A stretch of 64,000 nt of DNA from Cellvibrionaceae bacterium (GCA_002707785.1 PANW01000032.1:82363-146362), one strand, 5' to 3'. Shown: positions 51,531-63,267, counted from the stretch's first letter. Translations and numbers: made by a program. Notes: generated by a model from the letters alone, not told the origin.

Positions 51531-54242
51531 ATGGCCTTACGGAAGTCACTGTTACGGCAGCATATTCATCGCGCACTCAAACCGTCTCAATCACCTTGGT
51601 TACTGGCTTTAGGAGTGCTGGCAAGTCAGCCGATCACGCCACTTTACGCCGCAGACAATCATTACGAATGGAGCTGCCAAGCTAGCGCCAATGGCCAGGG
51701 CTGGGATTGCCAAGAGCAAGTCGCCCCAGGACCCGCCTACAAGCGCCCGCAGCATTCTCATCGTCGCCAAGCCACTGGGGCAAGCATCGCCGCGGCCGAC
51801 AAGCCTCGCAACCTACCCGCCGCGCAGGTCGACTGGGTTGACGAAGCACAACTCTCACCAGAGCAAGTCGCCAACCTGCAAGATGCCTGCTGCGGCAGCT
51901 ACATTGAGCCTGAGCGTACCGATGCCGATGCCAAGCTGCATCCGGATCAAGCCCCGATGCGCGCATCGGCCGAAAGCTCTGAGTGGATCCAAGAAACCAC
52001 CGCGGTACTCGAGGGCGACGTAAAGCTCACGCAAGGCTATCGTCAACTGGAATCAGACAAAGCAACGCTGGATCAAGACGCCAACACCGCGCTGCTGGAA
52101 GGCAATATTCGCTTGCGTGAACCCGGTCTGCTGATGACCGGCTCTCGTGGCGACATGAACATGGACACTGGTGAAGCAGTAATTCAAGACGCCAGCTATC
52201 TGGTCCACAATGCGGGTGCTCGCGGTGACTCCACCGCAATCAGCGTCTCCGGCAACAAAGTCCTTACGCTCGACGACGGCACCTTCACTCGCTGTGAACC
52301 CGAAAGCAACACTTGGTACCTGAAAGGTAGCGAGCTGAAAATCGATCCGAATACTGGGCAAGGTACCGGTAAACACGTGCGCCTAAACATCAAAGACGTG
52401 CCGGTGTTTTACACCCCCTACATTCGCTTCCCTGTGGGCAACGAACGCGCCTCTGGCTTTCTATTTCCGTCCATCAGCTCCTCTGATGGCGGCGGCCTAG
52501 ATTTGGCCGTACCTTATTATGTCAATCTCGCACCTAACTATGACATGACCCTCACTCCGCGCTTTATTAGTGACCGAGGCGAGATGTTAGAGACGGAAGT
52601 ACGTCATCTGTCCAAGCACTTTGAAACCACTGTCAGCGCAGGATTTCTGTCCAGTGATGATGGCGGTGAGGATGATGACAAAGAAGATTTCATCGCAGAC
52701 GGCACCCTAACTGAAGAAGAAGCTTACCCTTATAAAGGTGAAGACCGCTGGCTGATCAATGTCGATCAAGTTGGTGGCATGAGTACCCGTTGGTATTCTC
52801 GTATCGATTACACCAAAGTCAGCGACATCGATTATTTCCGTGATATCGACAATGCCAGCTTGGAAGTCAATAGCTCTACCCACCTGAAAAAGTCGGGCAT
52901 CCTAGGCTATCGCGGTGAAAATTGGCTCTATGAGATCATGGCTGAAGAGCATCAAACCATTTCTGCAAGAACCGCGGATCAGTACAAACAACTACCACGT
53001 ATTACCATGGATGGCTCTTACCGCCTAGGCGAAAACTGGCTAGTGGATCTCGATCACGAGGTGGTGAGCTTCGATCATCGCGAAAAAGACGAAGATCAGC
53101 TAATCACCGGCGAACGCGCTCGCATCGATTACAGTTTGGCGTGGGACAAACGCTGGATCTGGGGTTTCGTAAAACCCAGTGTCATGGTTAAAAGCCTGCA
53201 CTACCAACTTGACGACGACTACCTCACCGACGCCGCCGACGATGCACCTTCATTCACGGTACCGCAAGCCAGCCTCGACGCCGGCCTGTACTTCGAACGC
53301 GAAGGCTCTCTGGTCGGCAATCGCTATTTGCAGACGTTTGAACCGCGTTTGTTCTACTTCTATAGCGACACGGAAAACCAGGATGATCTGATCGACGTTG
53401 GCATTAACGGAGACGATGTTGATTTCGACACCTCCGAGCTGACATTCAGCTACAACCAGCTGTTCCGCGATAGCCGCTTTAGTGGCGGCGATCGTATTGA
53501 TGACGGCAATCAACTCTCTGTGGGCTTAACCACGCGCTTTATTGATCCCCACAGTGGTATCGAGCGTTTCAATGCTAGCCTCGGACAAATTTTCTATTTC
53601 GAAGATCGTGCGATTACCATCAACCAACGGGAAGATGTCGCGCTGCTCGATGAAGACAATCAGCGAGATGATTCAGAGTTTGCCGCACAAGTTGGCGCAC
53701 AACTGGGCGACCACTGGCGCCTGCGTTCGGATCTTATCTGGGATGCAGATGACAGCAATAGAGTCCGTCGCGGTAGCGCCAGCTTGCGCTACCAAGACGA
53801 TGACTACCGCTTATTCAATCTCAGCTATCGTTATTCACGCAAAAACCCACTGCTGAGTGATCCCGATGATCTCGACGACGATGGCGACCTGACTGATGAA
53901 ATCGAACAGAGCATTGAACAAGGGGACATTTCTTTCTCTTGGCCACTGTTTGGCAACTGGAGCACCGTCGGTCGCGCCAACTACGATTTTACTCACAACC
54001 GTGAACTCGAAACCTTAGTCGGCGTCGAATACAATGACTGTTGCTATCGTCTGCGCTTAGTCGCCCGTAAATGGATCGATAACGACCTGATTGACAGCGT
54101 AAACAGCCTCGACCTTGAAGAAGATACAGGTATCTTCTTTGAATTCCAGCTGAAAGGCTTGGGCAGCATTGGCAGCAAAGTATCCAGTGTACTCAATGAC
54201 GGCATTTACGGTTACGAAGAAAGAGAAGAGACTTTTAAGTAA
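51531..54242 (+). CDS. lptD: LPS assembly outer-membrane protein LptD
   Basis: OstA-like N-domain (LEGDVKLTQGYRQLESDKATLDQ), long beta-barrel, DCCYRLRLVARKW C-terminus; followed by surA. Confidence 0.96.
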   Translation: MALRKSLLRQHIHRALKPSQSPWLLALGVLASQPITPLYAADNHYEWSCQASANGQGWDCQEQVAPGPAYKRPQHSHRRQATGASIAAADKPRNLPAAQVDWVDEAQLSPEQVANLQDACCGSYIEPERTDADAKLHPDQAPMRASAESSEWIQETTAVLEGDVKLTQGYRQLESDKATLDQDANTALLEGNIRLREPGLLMTGSRGDMNMDTGEAVIQDASYLVHNAGARGDSTAISVSGNKVLTLDDGTFTRCEPESNTWYLKGSELKIDPNTGQGTGKHVRLNIKDVPVFYTPYIRFPVGNERASGFLFPSISSSDGGGLDLAVPYYVNLAPNYDMTLTPRFISDRGEMLETEVRHLSKHFETTVSAGFLSSDDGGEDDDKEDFIADGTLTEEEAYPYKGEDRWLINVDQVGGMSTRWYSRIDYTKVSDIDYFRDIDNASLEVNSSTHLKKSGILGYRGENWLYEIMAEEHQTISARTADQYKQLPRITMDGSYRLGENWLVDLDHEVVSFDHREKDEDQLITGERARIDYSLAWDKRWIWGFVKPSVMVKSLHYQLDDDYLTDAADDAPSFTVPQASLDAGLYFEREGSLVGNRYLQTFEPRLFYFYSDTENQDDLIDVGINGDDVDFDTSELTFSYNQLFRDSRFSGGDRIDDGNQLSVGLTTRFIDPHSGIERFNASLGQIFYFEDRAITINQREDVALLDEDNQRDDSEFAAQVGAQLGDHWRLRSDLIWDADDSNRVRRGSASLRYQDDDYRLFNLSYRYSRKNPLLSDPDDLDDDGDLTDEIEQSIEQGDISFSWPLFGNWSTVGRANYDFTHNRELETLVGVEYNDCCYRLRLVARKWIDNDLIDSVNSLDLEEDTGIFFEFQLKGLGSIGSKVSSVLNDGIYGYEEREETFK

Positions 54243-54249
54243 GAATATT

Positions 54250-55536
54250 ATGAATAAAAGCAGAACGTTTAAATTTTTGACAGGCGCGGCCTTTTTGGCC
54301 CTGAGCAGTTTCAGTGCCGCCAAAACAATTACGCTCGACAAAGTCATCGCCGTAGTCGACAACGACGTGGTCATGGCCAGTGAACTGCAGCAACGCATCG
54401 GCATTGTGAAGGCACAGCTAGAAGCCAATAACACCCCAATGCCCAGCGAAGATGTCCTGCACTCACAGATCATCGAGCAACTGGTAACAGAATCCCTGCA
54501 ACTGCAGATTGGGCAACGTGTGGGAGTGGAAATCAGCGAAGCTGAAATAGATGCCGCTCTCAACCGCATGAAACAAGCCAATAATCTGAGTGATGCAGCC
54601 TTTGCCGAGCAACTAAAAAACGACGGTGTTAGTGTCAACAGTCTGCGCGAACAGATTCGTCGCGACATGATTATTGATCAAGTCCAACGCGGCAGCGTCA
54701 ATCGCCGCATCCGAATCTCTGAGCAAGAAGTCCAAAACTTCCTGAAATCCAAACAGGGGAAGTTTTGGGCATCACCAGACTATAACCTTGGACACATTCT
54801 CATTTCACTGCCTTCCACAGTCAGCAATGAAGAAGCGAAAGCGGCTGAAGATAAAGCTCACGCATTGGTAAAACGCCTGCGTGACGGTGCCGACTTCCGT
54901 CAAGTTGCCGTCGCAGAATCTCAAGGACAAAACGCGCTTAAAGGTGGCGACATTGGCTGGCGTAAATCGGCGCAAATGCCGGACCTCTTTGCTCAAGCCA
55001 TTGAAACACTGGAAGAAAATGGCATCAGTGAACCGCTACGCAGCGGCGCCGGCTTTCACATCCTGAAACTCTACGGCACACGTGGCAGCCAAGAACAGGT
55101 CATCGAACAAGCGAAAGTTCGTCACATCCTCATTAAGCCTTCGACCATTCTTACCAACGATGAAGCCCAGCAAAAATTGGCAGATGTTCGCCAACAAATC
55201 CTTGATGGGGCTGACTTCGCTGAAATGGCCAAGCAGCATTCTGAAGATGTGGGCTCCATGCTCAGCGGCGGCGACTTGGGCTGGTCTCTACCTGGAAAAT
55301 TTGTGCCTGAGTTTGAACGCACAATTAACAACTCCTCTGTTGGCGACATCAGCGAACCGTTTCGCAGCCAATTTGGCTGGCACATTCTGCAAGTCCAAGA
55401 GCGACGCCAGCAGGATATGAGCGAGACTGTACGTGTTAATCAGGCCAATCGCTTGCTGCGAAATCAACGTTTCGAAGAAGAGCGCCTGAACTGGATCCGA
55501 GAGATTCGCGACGAAGCGTTTGTTGAAATCAAATAA
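54250..55536 (+). CDS. surA: Periplasmic peptidyl-prolyl isomerase SurA
   Basis: Signal peptide, SurA N-domain, two parvulin domains (VRHILIKPSTILTNDEAQQKL…GGDLGWSLPGKFVPEFE). Confidence 0.96.
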   Translation: MNKSRTFKFLTGAAFLALSSFSAAKTITLDKVIAVVDNDVVMASELQQRIGIVKAQLEANNTPMPSEDVLHSQIIEQLVTESLQLQIGQRVGVEISEAEIDAALNRMKQANNLSDAAFAEQLKNDGVSVNSLREQIRRDMIIDQVQRGSVNRRIRISEQEVQNFLKSKQGKFWASPDYNLGHILISLPSTVSNEEAKAAEDKAHALVKRLRDGADFRQVAVAESQGQNALKGGDIGWRKSAQMPDLFAQAIETLEENGISEPLRSGAGFHILKLYGTRGSQEQVIEQAKVRHILIKPSTILTNDEAQQKLADVRQQILDGADFAEMAKQHSEDVGSMLSGGDLGWSLPGKFVPEFERTINNSSVGDISEPFRSQFGWHILQVQERRQQDMSETVRVNQANRLLRNQRFEEERLNWIREIRDEAFVEIK

Positions 55537-55750
55537 ACCGGTTCAAACCGAAGCAACGGCTTGAGTCGGTCGAGTCATAGCACTCACCGACTCAAGCCAA
55601 ACACCAAACCTTAATCGCGGCTCGGCTATGATAGCCAAACCTCGATATCAGTAAGCTAGATTTTTCTCTCCCAACCGCTGCTTTCAGTGACGCGAACTCT
55701 AGCTGAGTATCACAAACTCTCCAGCACTTATTAGAAATGACGGCAGCCCT

Positions 55751-56749
55751 ATGACACTGCGATTAGCACTAACCCCCGGCGAACCTGCGGGAATCGGCCC
55801 GGATCTCGCCATTGCCTTGGCTCAGCAAGGCTGCGGTGATGAAGTGGTGGTCATTGCCGATGAGCAGCTACTGCATGAGCGAGCCAAGCAGCTAGGGGTC
55901 CCATTGCGTATACGTCAGTTCGAGGCAGACAAACCCGCTCGCGCGCTCAGCCCAGGTGAACTTTGCGTCTATGACGTCAAGCTCACCCACCCCTGCGTAG
56001 CGGGACAACTTCATAGTGGCAACAGCGGCTATGTGTTGGAAACCTTGAAGATTGCCATTGAAGGGTGTCAGCAAGGACTGTTTCAGGCCTACATTACCGC
56101 ACCAGTACATAAAGGGGTCATCAACGACGCGGGCATCGCGTTCAGCGGTCACACTGAGTTTCTGGCGCAGCAAACGAACACCGAGCAGGTGGTCATGATG
56201 CTGGCCACACAAGGACTGCGAGTGGCACTGGCCACAACTCATCTGCCATTAAAGGACGTGGCCGCAGCCATTACGCCCGATTCTCTGACCAAGACACTAG
56301 AGATCTTGCATTCGGACCTACGTCGTCAATTCGCCATTGATGCCCCCAAAATACTGGTGTGCGGTCTCAACCCTCATGCGGGCGAGGGCGGCCACATGGG
56401 ACGCGAAGAAATTGACGTCATCGAACCCACGCTGGCCAAACTGCGCGAACAGGGAATGAACCTAGTCGGCCCCCTGCCTGCCGACACCCTCTTCACACCG
56501 AAGTATTTAGAGGATGCGGACGCAGTGCTGGCCATGTATCACGACCAGGGGTTACCCGTGCTAAAATTCAAAGGCTTTGGCGAAGCGGTTAATATCACGC
56601 TGGGATTACCCATCATTCGCACATCGGTTGATCACGGCACAGCTCTAGATCTTGCCGCAACCGGTAAAGCCGACTTGGGAAGCCTACTGACTGCGCTCAA
56701 TTACGCACAATCCATGGCGCGAGCCAAGACCAATATTGAACAACGATAG
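55751..56749 (+). CDS. pdxA: 4-hydroxythreonine-4-phosphate dehydrogenase
   Basis: [17 protein letters not shown]…GHTEFLAQ…[17 protein letters not shown]…[12 protein letters not shown]. Confidence 0.97.
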   Translation: MTLRLALTPGEPAGIGPDLAIALAQQGCGDEVVVIADEQLLHERAKQLGVPLRIRQFEADKPARALSPGELCVYDVKLTHPCVAGQLHSGNSGYVLETLKIAIEGCQQGLFQAYITAPVHKGVINDAGIAFSGHTEFLAQQTNTEQVVMMLATQGLRVALATTHLPLKDVAAAITPDSLTKTLEILHSDLRRQFAIDAPKILVCGLNPHAGEGGHMGREEIDVIEPTLAKLREQGMNLVGPLPADTLFTPKYLEDADAVLAMYHDQGLPVLKFKGFGEAVNITLGLPIIRTSVDHGTALDLAATGKADLGSLLTALNYAQSMARAKTNIEQR

Positions 56750-56803
56750 CGTCATCACTGACACGCTTGAGGATAGTTTGCCCTAACGCAAACGAAATAC
56801 ATT

Positions 56804-57649
56804 ATGAGCAAATCCAAACCCGGTACCGAGCATCGCGCCCGTAAACGCTTCGGCCAGAATTTTCTCGAAGATGACAACATCATTCGACGGATCGTTAAAT
56901 CGATACACCCGACCGCCGATGATAACTTGGTGGAAATCGGCCCCGGCAAAGGCGCCATCACCGAACAGCTGCTCGCCGCCTGCCCGACCTTAAATGTTAT
57001 CGAGCTCGACCGTGACTTGATCCCCATTTTGCTGTCGCAGTTTATCGCTAACTACCCCGACTTTCAGATTCACCAACAGGATGCTCTGAAATTCGATTTT
57101 GGCACTTTACTTACCGATAAAGATCAACAAAAAAAACCGCCACTGAGAATTGTCGGCAACCTGCCATACAACATCTCAACGCCCTTGATTTTCCATCTCT
57201 TGAGCTATCAAGCAGATGTCAAAGACATGCACTTTATGCTGCAAAAAGAAGTGGTCGATCGTATGGCCGCGCATCCAGGACAAAAATCCTATGGCCGCCT
57301 TGGGGTCATGGTGCAATATTACTGCCGCGTAGAAAACCTGTTTGATGTACCGCCGGAGTGCTTTAACCCTCGCCCGAAGGTTGATTCGGCCATCGTGCGC
57401 TTGGTGCCGTATGAGCAACCGCCCTTCCCTGCGAAAAACATCAAACTGCTGGAACGCTTGGTTAACACCGCCTTTCAGCAACGCAGAAAAACACTGCGCA
57501 ACGCGCTCAAACAGTTACTGCCCACTGAAGCCATTGAATCTCTCAACATCGATACGTCTGTACGCCCTGAGAATATCACTTTACAAGAGTTCGTAGCACT
57601 GAGCGACAAGTTGGCTGAACATCTCGACAAGAATCCAGACCTAGCTTGA
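56804..57649 (+). CDS. rsmA: 16S rRNA dimethyladenosine transferase
   Basis: RARKRFGQNFLEDDNIIRRIVKSI…VEIGPGKGAITEQLL…VGNLPYNISTPLIFHLL. Confidence 0.97.
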   Translation: MSKSKPGTEHRARKRFGQNFLEDDNIIRRIVKSIHPTADDNLVEIGPGKGAITEQLLAACPTLNVIELDRDLIPILLSQFIANYPDFQIHQQDALKFDFGTLLTDKDQQKKPPLRIVGNLPYNISTPLIFHLLSYQADVKDMHFMLQKEVVDRMAAHPGQKSYGRLGVMVQYYCRVENLFDVPPECFNPRPKVDSAIVRLVPYEQPPFPAKNIKLLERLVNTAFQQRRKTLRNALKQLLPTEAIESLNIDTSVRPENITLQEFVALSDKLAEHLDKNPDLA

Positions 57650-57704
57650 GCCCGTTCCACACGGCCACTAAGCAATTACCGTCACCTAACTTTGATAGCG
57701 CGCC

Positions 57705-58079
57705 ATGAATCCAGACCATATTAATATCGATGTAAAAACGCAGTACTTAGCCGATCAATCGGAACCGCAACAAGAAAAGTACGTGTTTTCTTACACCATC
57801 ACTATTCGCAACCAAAGTGAAGAAAACACTCAGCTAATTAGTCGCCGCTGGAAGATTGTCGACGCCAACGACAGCGTGCAAGAGGTGGCGGGGATTGGGG
57901 TTGTTGGCGAACAACCCATCATTGCGCCCGGCGACGAGTACACCTATACCAGCGGCTCGGTACTCGATACTGACACTGGAACCATGGAAGGCTCTTACCA
58001 AATGCGCGACAATGACGGCAACGATTATGATGTCATCATCCCAACCTTCGCGCTGGTGCATCCAGAGAGACTTCACTGA
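57705..58079 (+). CDS. apaG: ApaG protein
   Basis: YVFSYTITIRNQSEENTQLISRRWKIVDANDSVQEVAGIGVVGEQPIIAPGDEYTYTSG. Confidence 0.97.
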   Translation: MNPDHINIDVKTQYLADQSEPQQEKYVFSYTITIRNQSEENTQLISRRWKIVDANDSVQEVAGIGVVGEQPIIAPGDEYTYTSGSVLDTDTGTMEGSYQMRDNDGNDYDVIIPTFALVHPERLH

Positions 58080-58086
58080 GACTTTT

Positions 58087-58893
58087 ATGGCCACCTACGC
58101 TGTTGGTGATTTACAAGGTTGTCTAAAACCGCTGAAATGTTTGTTGAAAGAAGTTGATTTCAACTATGACCGGGACCAGCTCTGGCTAGCTGGCGATCTT
58201 ATCAATCGCGGCCCGCAATCCCTAGAGACTCTCGACTTTGTCTACCAACGACGAGACAACTTTATTTCAGTACTCGGCAATCACGACCTACACCTACTAG
58301 CCTGCGCCTACGGTCATCGCCTGCCCAGCGATGGCGATACTATCGACGATATTCTCATCGCCAAAAACAGTGAACGCTACTACGACTGGTTGCGACAATG
58401 CCCGCTGCTACACCACGACAAAAAACTGGGCTTCACCATGGTTCATGCGGGTATACCGCCGCGCTGGAGTTTACGCAAAGCCCGAAAACGCGCAAAGGAA
58501 CTGGAAAAAGTAATACAGAGCTATCAATTCGACAAGTTTCTTTCGACCATGTACGGCAATCAGCCCAACGTTTGGCACCGCTCTTTAAGAGGTCCAGAGC
58601 GCTGGCGCATCATCACCAATTATTTCACTCGCATGCGTTTTTGCGATCGAACTGGACAGCTGGAACTGAAAGCCAAAAGCGGTATCAATAAAGCCCCGAA
58701 GGGGTTTGCCCCTTGGTTTGAACACAAAAATCGCAAGACTAAGAAAAACAAAATAATTTTTGGTCACTGGGCGGCACTGGAGGGGCAAACCGACACCGAC
58801 AATATCTATCCACTCGATACCGGTTGCGTTTGGGGCGGCAAGCTCACCATGATGCGCCTAGAAGATGAGCGCTACTTCGACTGTGATTGTTAA
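58087..58893 (+). CDS. apaH: Symmetrical bis(5'-nucleosyl)-tetraphosphatase
   Basis: MATYAVGDLQGCLKPLKCLLKEVDFNYDRDQLWLAGDLINRGPQSLETL…VLGNHDLHLLA. Confidence 0.97.
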   Translation: MATYAVGDLQGCLKPLKCLLKEVDFNYDRDQLWLAGDLINRGPQSLETLDFVYQRRDNFISVLGNHDLHLLACAYGHRLPSDGDTIDDILIAKNSERYYDWLRQCPLLHHDKKLGFTMVHAGIPPRWSLRKARKRAKELEKVIQSYQFDKFLSTMYGNQPNVWHRSLRGPERWRIITNYFTRMRFCDRTGQLELKAKSGINKAPKGFAPWFEHKNRKTKKNKIIFGHWAALEGQTDTDNIYPLDTGCVWGGKLTMMRLEDERYFDCDC

Positions 58894-58926
58894 GTCAGCT
58901 TCATCCTTTGAAGCATAGGATTCGCC

Positions 58927-59754
58927 ATGACCTCAACTGTTGAATACTGCCACAGGCTGTACACTCTACCGCTTCTGATTTTTGGCCTCTTGCTTAGCGG
59001 GCCATCACTGCCGCAGGCGGATTTATCGACAAGCGGTCTGCCTCACAACTTCCCGACCGAAAGGCGTATTATCGACGCCAGCCAATCGCCTTGGCACAGA
59101 ATTGGAAACTTAAGTATTGCCGGACGCCAGTTTTGTTCCGCCAGTTTGATTGCAGACAACATCGTTATTACCGCGGCACACTGCCTTTGGAATACGGATA
59201 CACAAACGTGGTACCCGGTCGAGTTCATTCACTTTCTTGCCGGCTATCAACAAGAAGACTATGTTGCCCACAGCCGTGCCGCCTCTATTCATCCCAACCC
59301 TGCCTATCAATTTGATCAGCAAGGACAAGCTAGCAATCTTCTCAACGATTGGGCTTTAATTGAGCTACAAGAACCTGTAGGTGCGCTGCTCGGATACTTT
59401 CCTTTGGAAATCACGGCAGCTGAGCAACAATACCGTGAACAACAAACACGCAGCCCCATTGCCCTCGCCGGCTACCGAAGAGATACTCGTGAAGCGCTCA
59501 GCTTGGACCAACAATGCACACTCATACCCACACCGACAACACTGCCGAAGAATTTTCTGACTAACAATTGTCATGGCTTATCAGGCGATTCCGGTGGACC
59601 GATACTGATCCACCATAACCAACAATGGCACCTCATCGGCATACACGCTGGGCGACATATTTCTTCAACTCGAACCCTGGCTCTGGGAATTCCCGCGCGA
59701 GAATTCTACGATCAGTTACTCGCCTTGCTATCCCAAACGTCGTTCAATCGTTGA
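58927..59754 (+). CDS. Secreted trypsin-like serine protease
   Basis: SASLIADNIVITAAHCLW (His), NDWALIEL (Asp), CHGLSGDSGGPILI (Ser); signal peptide. Confidence 0.92.
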   Translation: MTSTVEYCHRLYTLPLLIFGLLLSGPSLPQADLSTSGLPHNFPTERRIIDASQSPWHRIGNLSIAGRQFCSASLIADNIVITAAHCLWNTDTQTWYPVEFIHFLAGYQQEDYVAHSRAASIHPNPAYQFDQQGQASNLLNDWALIELQEPVGALLGYFPLEITAAEQQYREQQTRSPIALAGYRRDTREALSLDQQCTLIPTPTTLPKNFLTNNCHGLSGDSGGPILIHHNQQWHLIGIHAGRHISSTRTLALGIPAREFYDQLLALLSQTSFNR

Positions 59755-60302
59755 TCACGACCACAGCTGTAACGATAGTATTTATAGCGCAGCGGATTTT
59801 TCTGATAGTAATCCTGATGGTAGTCTTCCGCCACATAGAAAGAAGAAAACGTTTCAATCGGCGTCTTGTTATCAACTAGTTTAAGTTGCTTTTTACTTTG
59901 CTCGGCAGCAGCTTTCTGCTTTTCATCATGAACAAAAATAACCGGTCGATAGGAATAACCGCGATCACAAAACTGCCCACCGTCATCAAACGGATCAACG
60001 TTGCGCCAAAACACCGCCAACAGCTCCCGATAAGAAATGATGTTCGGATCGTAACTCACTTGTACGACTTCGACATGACCAGTATTCCCTCTGACGACCT
60101 GTTTGTAAGTGGGATTTTTCACATGACCACCGCTGTACCCAGACACCGTTTTCAAAACACCATCGAGCCCATCAAAAGGCGGTTCCATACACCAGAAACA
60201 ACCGCCGCCAAAAGTGGCGACCGCTACGTTTTTTTCTTCTGCATGAGCGCTAAACGCCACTAACCCCAAACAAAAACTCACTACCCAATACCACTGCTTC
60301 AT
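59712..60302 (-). CDS. msrA: Peptide-methionine (S)-S-oxide reductase MsrA, exported form
   Basis: VATFGGGCFWCMEPPFDGLDGVLKTVSGYSGGHVKNPTYKQV; signal peptide; overlaps protease gene tail to tail. Confidence 0.95.
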   Translation of the reverse strand: MKQWYWVVSFCLGLVAFSAHAEEKNVAVATFGGGCFWCMEPPFDGLDGVLKTVSGYSGGHVKNPTYKQVVRGNTGHVEVVQVSYDPNIISYRELLAVFWRNVDPFDDGGQFCDRGYSYRPVIFVHDEKQKAAAEQSKKQLKLVDNKTPIETFSSFYVAEDYHQDYYQKNPLRYKYYRYSCGRDQRLNDVWDSKASN

Positions 60303-60372
60303 AGACGACTCCGAATTGATAAGCCTTGAGACCTCGCTGACCGGTTGCGGTTCCCAAATAATGACCAGAAAC

Positions 60373-60403
60373 AAAAAAGGCTCCTACGACTAGAAGGAGC
60401 CTT
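60373..60403 (-). terminator. Intrinsic terminator downstream of hppA
   Basis: Minus strand aaggctccttctagtcgtaggagccttttttg. Confidence 0.9.
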
Positions 60404-60429
60404 CACGGTTTTATTGGTTCTATAAGTGA

Positions 60430-62451
60430 CTACACCAGCAAGGGCGCAATCACCAAACTAACGATAGCCATCACGTTAATAAGAATATTCATGGCAGGGC
60501 CACTGGTATCTTTGAAGGGATCGCCGACGGTATCGCCCACCACTGCAGCCTTATGAACATCAGACCCCTTGCCACCAAGGTTGCCCTTCTCGACATATTT
60601 TTTTGCATTGTCCCAAGCACCACCAGCATTGGCCATCGTCAAGGCCAATAGCACACAGCTGATCAGCGCACCGCCCAACATACCGCCCAGAGCCGCCGGC
60701 CCAATCCCAAAACCAATCACCACCGGCGCAGCAATGGCCAAAGCTCCAGGCATGACCATGCGTCGCAACGCAGCTTGAGTCGCAATGTCCACACAGCGAC
60801 CGCTATCGGGCTTAGCGGTGCCCTCCATCAGACCTGGAATTTCCTTAAATTGGCGACGAATTTCTTTGATCATATCGAAAGCGGCGTCACCCACCGCACG
60901 CATGGTCATGGCAGACACCAAAAACGGAAATATACCGCCAATAAACATGCCTGTAAGCACTTCTGGATTGCTGATGTTAAGAGCAAACCCCTCGACATGC
61001 TGTGAAACCGTTTCGATATAGGCTGCAATGATTGCCAATGCTGCCAAGCCCGCGGCACCAATCGCAAAACCTTTGCCAATCGCTGCGGTGGTATTACCCA
61101 CCTCGTCCAGACCATCGGTAATCGCGCGGGTCTCTTCTCCCAACTCGGCCATTTCTGCAATGCCGCCGGCGTTATCAGCCACGGGACCATAGGCATCAAT
61201 TGCCATCGTAATTCCCACAGTTGCCAACATCCCAACTGCCGCAATACCAACGCCATAAACGCCTGCACCCACAGGTAGGAGTGCGCTAGTGGTGTAAATA
61301 ATGCCCGCGATCATTAACACGGGTATCACCACCGACTCCATACCGACCGCCAGCCCAGCGATCATCACCGTGGCCGGCCCGGTTTCGCCGCCCTCCGCGA
61401 TTAATCTCACGGGTTTGCCGCCGGTGTAGTATTCAGTCACTAGGCCGATCACCATACCGCCTACCGCTCCACACACCACACATAGCCAAACGTTGGCGCT
61501 GATGCCCAAGCTGCCAAGCATCGCCCAAGCGGCACCAATAAACAGGATAGTGGCGCTGATAGTCCCCATTCTCAAAGCCACTTCCGGCGCTTTGGAGGAA
61601 GCGATTTTAACCAGCGCAATGCCCATGATGGAACAGATCAAACCGATAGAGGCCAACGCCAGAGGTGCAAACATTAACTGACTGCGATCACCACCCAATA
61701 CCTCCACGGCACCTATGGCCATGGTGGAAGCAATCGCAATAGTCGCAATCATCGAGCCGCAGTAAGATTCAAAGATATCGGAACCCATGCCGGCCACGTC
61801 ACCGACATTGTCACCAACGTTGTCAGCAATTACGCCAGGGTTCCTAGGGTCATCTTCTGGGATGCCGGCCTCGACTTTACCCACCAGATCGGCGCCGACA
61901 TCGGCACTCTTGGTAAAGATACCACCGCCCACACGGGAAAATAATGCCACTGTGGAGGCGCCCATGCCAAAGCCGTGGATGGCTTCGGCGTGCTGCGGAT
62001 CCGAACCGAACAGCAAGTACAGACACCCCAACCCCAGCAATCCCATGGAGGCAACCACCAATCCCATGATCGATCCGCCAAAGAAAGCCACACTTAAGGC
62101 TTCAGCTTGACCGCTCTCATTCGCCGCAACGGTGGTGCGCACATTGGCCTTAGTTGCGGTATACATGCCGATGTAACCGGCCGTCGCTGAACATAGGGCT
62201 CCCACCACAAACGCCACCGGCGTGTGCCAACTTTGAAAACCAACATAGAGGAAAATAGTAATCAGCAGGGCGAATGCCGCTAAAATTGTGTACTCCCGGC
62301 GCATAAACACCATAGCGCCATCATGAATCGCATCTGCGATTTCGGTGACAAGCCCTTCGCCGGCGGGATAACGTTTCACAATAAGGTAAATAATCAGTGC
62401 AGCTAAAAGCCCCACGACGCCGAGAACCGGCGGTAGTATCAGCATATCCAT
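60430..62451 (-). CDS. hppA: Membrane-bound ion-translocating pyrophosphatase
   Basis: [63 protein letters not shown] signature. Confidence 0.97.
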   Translation of the reverse strand: MDMLILPPVLGVVGLLAALIIYLIVKRYPAGEGLVTEIADAIHDGAMVFMRREYTILAAFALLITIFLYVGFQSWHTPVAFVVGALCSATAGYIGMYTATKANVRTTVAANESGQAEALSVAFFGGSIMGLVVASMGLLGLGCLYLLFGSDPQHAEAIHGFGMGASTVALFSRVGGGIFTKSADVGADLVGKVEAGIPEDDPRNPGVIADNVGDNVGDVAGMGSDIFESYCGSMIATIAIASTMAIGAVEVLGGDRSQLMFAPLALASIGLICSIMGIALVKIASSKAPEVALRMGTISATILFIGAAWAMLGSLGISANVWLCVVCGAVGGMVIGLVTEYYTGGKPVRLIAEGGETGPATVMIAGLAVGMESVVIPVLMIAGIIYTTSALLPVGAGVYGVGIAAVGMLATVGITMAIDAYGPVADNAGGIAEMAELGEETRAITDGLDEVGNTTAAIGKGFAIGAAGLAALAIIAAYIETVSQHVEGFALNISNPEVLTGMFIGGIFPFLVSAMTMRAVGDAAFDMIKEIRRQFKEIPGLMEGTAKPDSGRCVDIATQAALRRMVMPGALAIAAPVVIGFGIGPAALGGMLGGALISCVLLALTMANAGGAWDNAKKYVEKGNLGGKGSDVHKAAVVGDTVGDPFKDTSGPAMNILINVMAIVSLVIAPLLV

Positions 62452-62718
62452 AACAACCCCTCATTTTATTATGATTACCCAGCAGCCGTGATATTACGAT
62501 TGCTGGGCCGAAACGGTCGGGGAGGGAGACAGCATCCTCGCGGTACCTATTTGTGCGACCGCCTGTATTCAGTCTATGCAAGGCAGTCTGCAAGCGCAAT
62601 GAACAAAAACCGATCAACTTTGCAAAGAAACCTTGCTCTCTAGACTTAGGTTGAATTGAGCTGCGATGAATTTGTGTTAAAATCGCCGCCTTTTTAAACG
62701 ACCAGTGGAATCCCGATC

Positions 62719-63267
62719 ATGAGTTACGATCAAGTCTCAGCCGGTAAAGACCTGCCAAACGACATTAATGTCATCATTGAAATCCCTTTGAATGGCGACC
62801 CCATTAAATACGAAGTCGATAAAGACTCTGGCGAGATCTTCGTTGATCGCATGCTAGGTACTGCAATGCACTACCCGTGCAACTACGGTTACGTTCCCCA
62901 CACCCTGTGTGGCGATGGTGACCCCGTTGACGTTATGGTGGTTATGCCCCTAGCGGTTGTATCCGGTGCAGTTATCCGCTGTCGCCCAGTTGGCGTCCTG
63001 AAAATGACCGACGACGGTGGCGAAGATGCCAAGATTGTTGCGGTTCCTCACGACAAGGTAACCCCGCTGTACAAAAATGTTAACGACATCTCCGATCTGC
63101 CTGAGCTAACCCTCAATCAAATCTCTCACTTCTTCCAGCACTACAAAGATCTAGAGCCAGGCAAGTGGGTTAAGATTGAAGGATGGGGCAATGCCGAAGA
63201 AGCGCGCAAAGAAATTCTCGATGCGAAAGCCAACTTCGAAAACACCAAAGACAAGCCTAACTTCTAA
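62719..63267 (+). CDS. ppa: Soluble inorganic pyrophosphatase (family I)
   Basis: [57 protein letters not shown]. Confidence 0.97.
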   Translation: MSYDQVSAGKDLPNDINVIIEIPLNGDPIKYEVDKDSGEIFVDRMLGTAMHYPCNYGYVPHTLCGDGDPVDVMVVMPLAVVSGAVIRCRPVGVLKMTDDGGEDAKIVAVPHDKVTPLYKNVNDISDLPELTLNQISHFFQHYKDLEPGKWVKIEGWGNAEEARKEILDAKANFENTKDKPNF

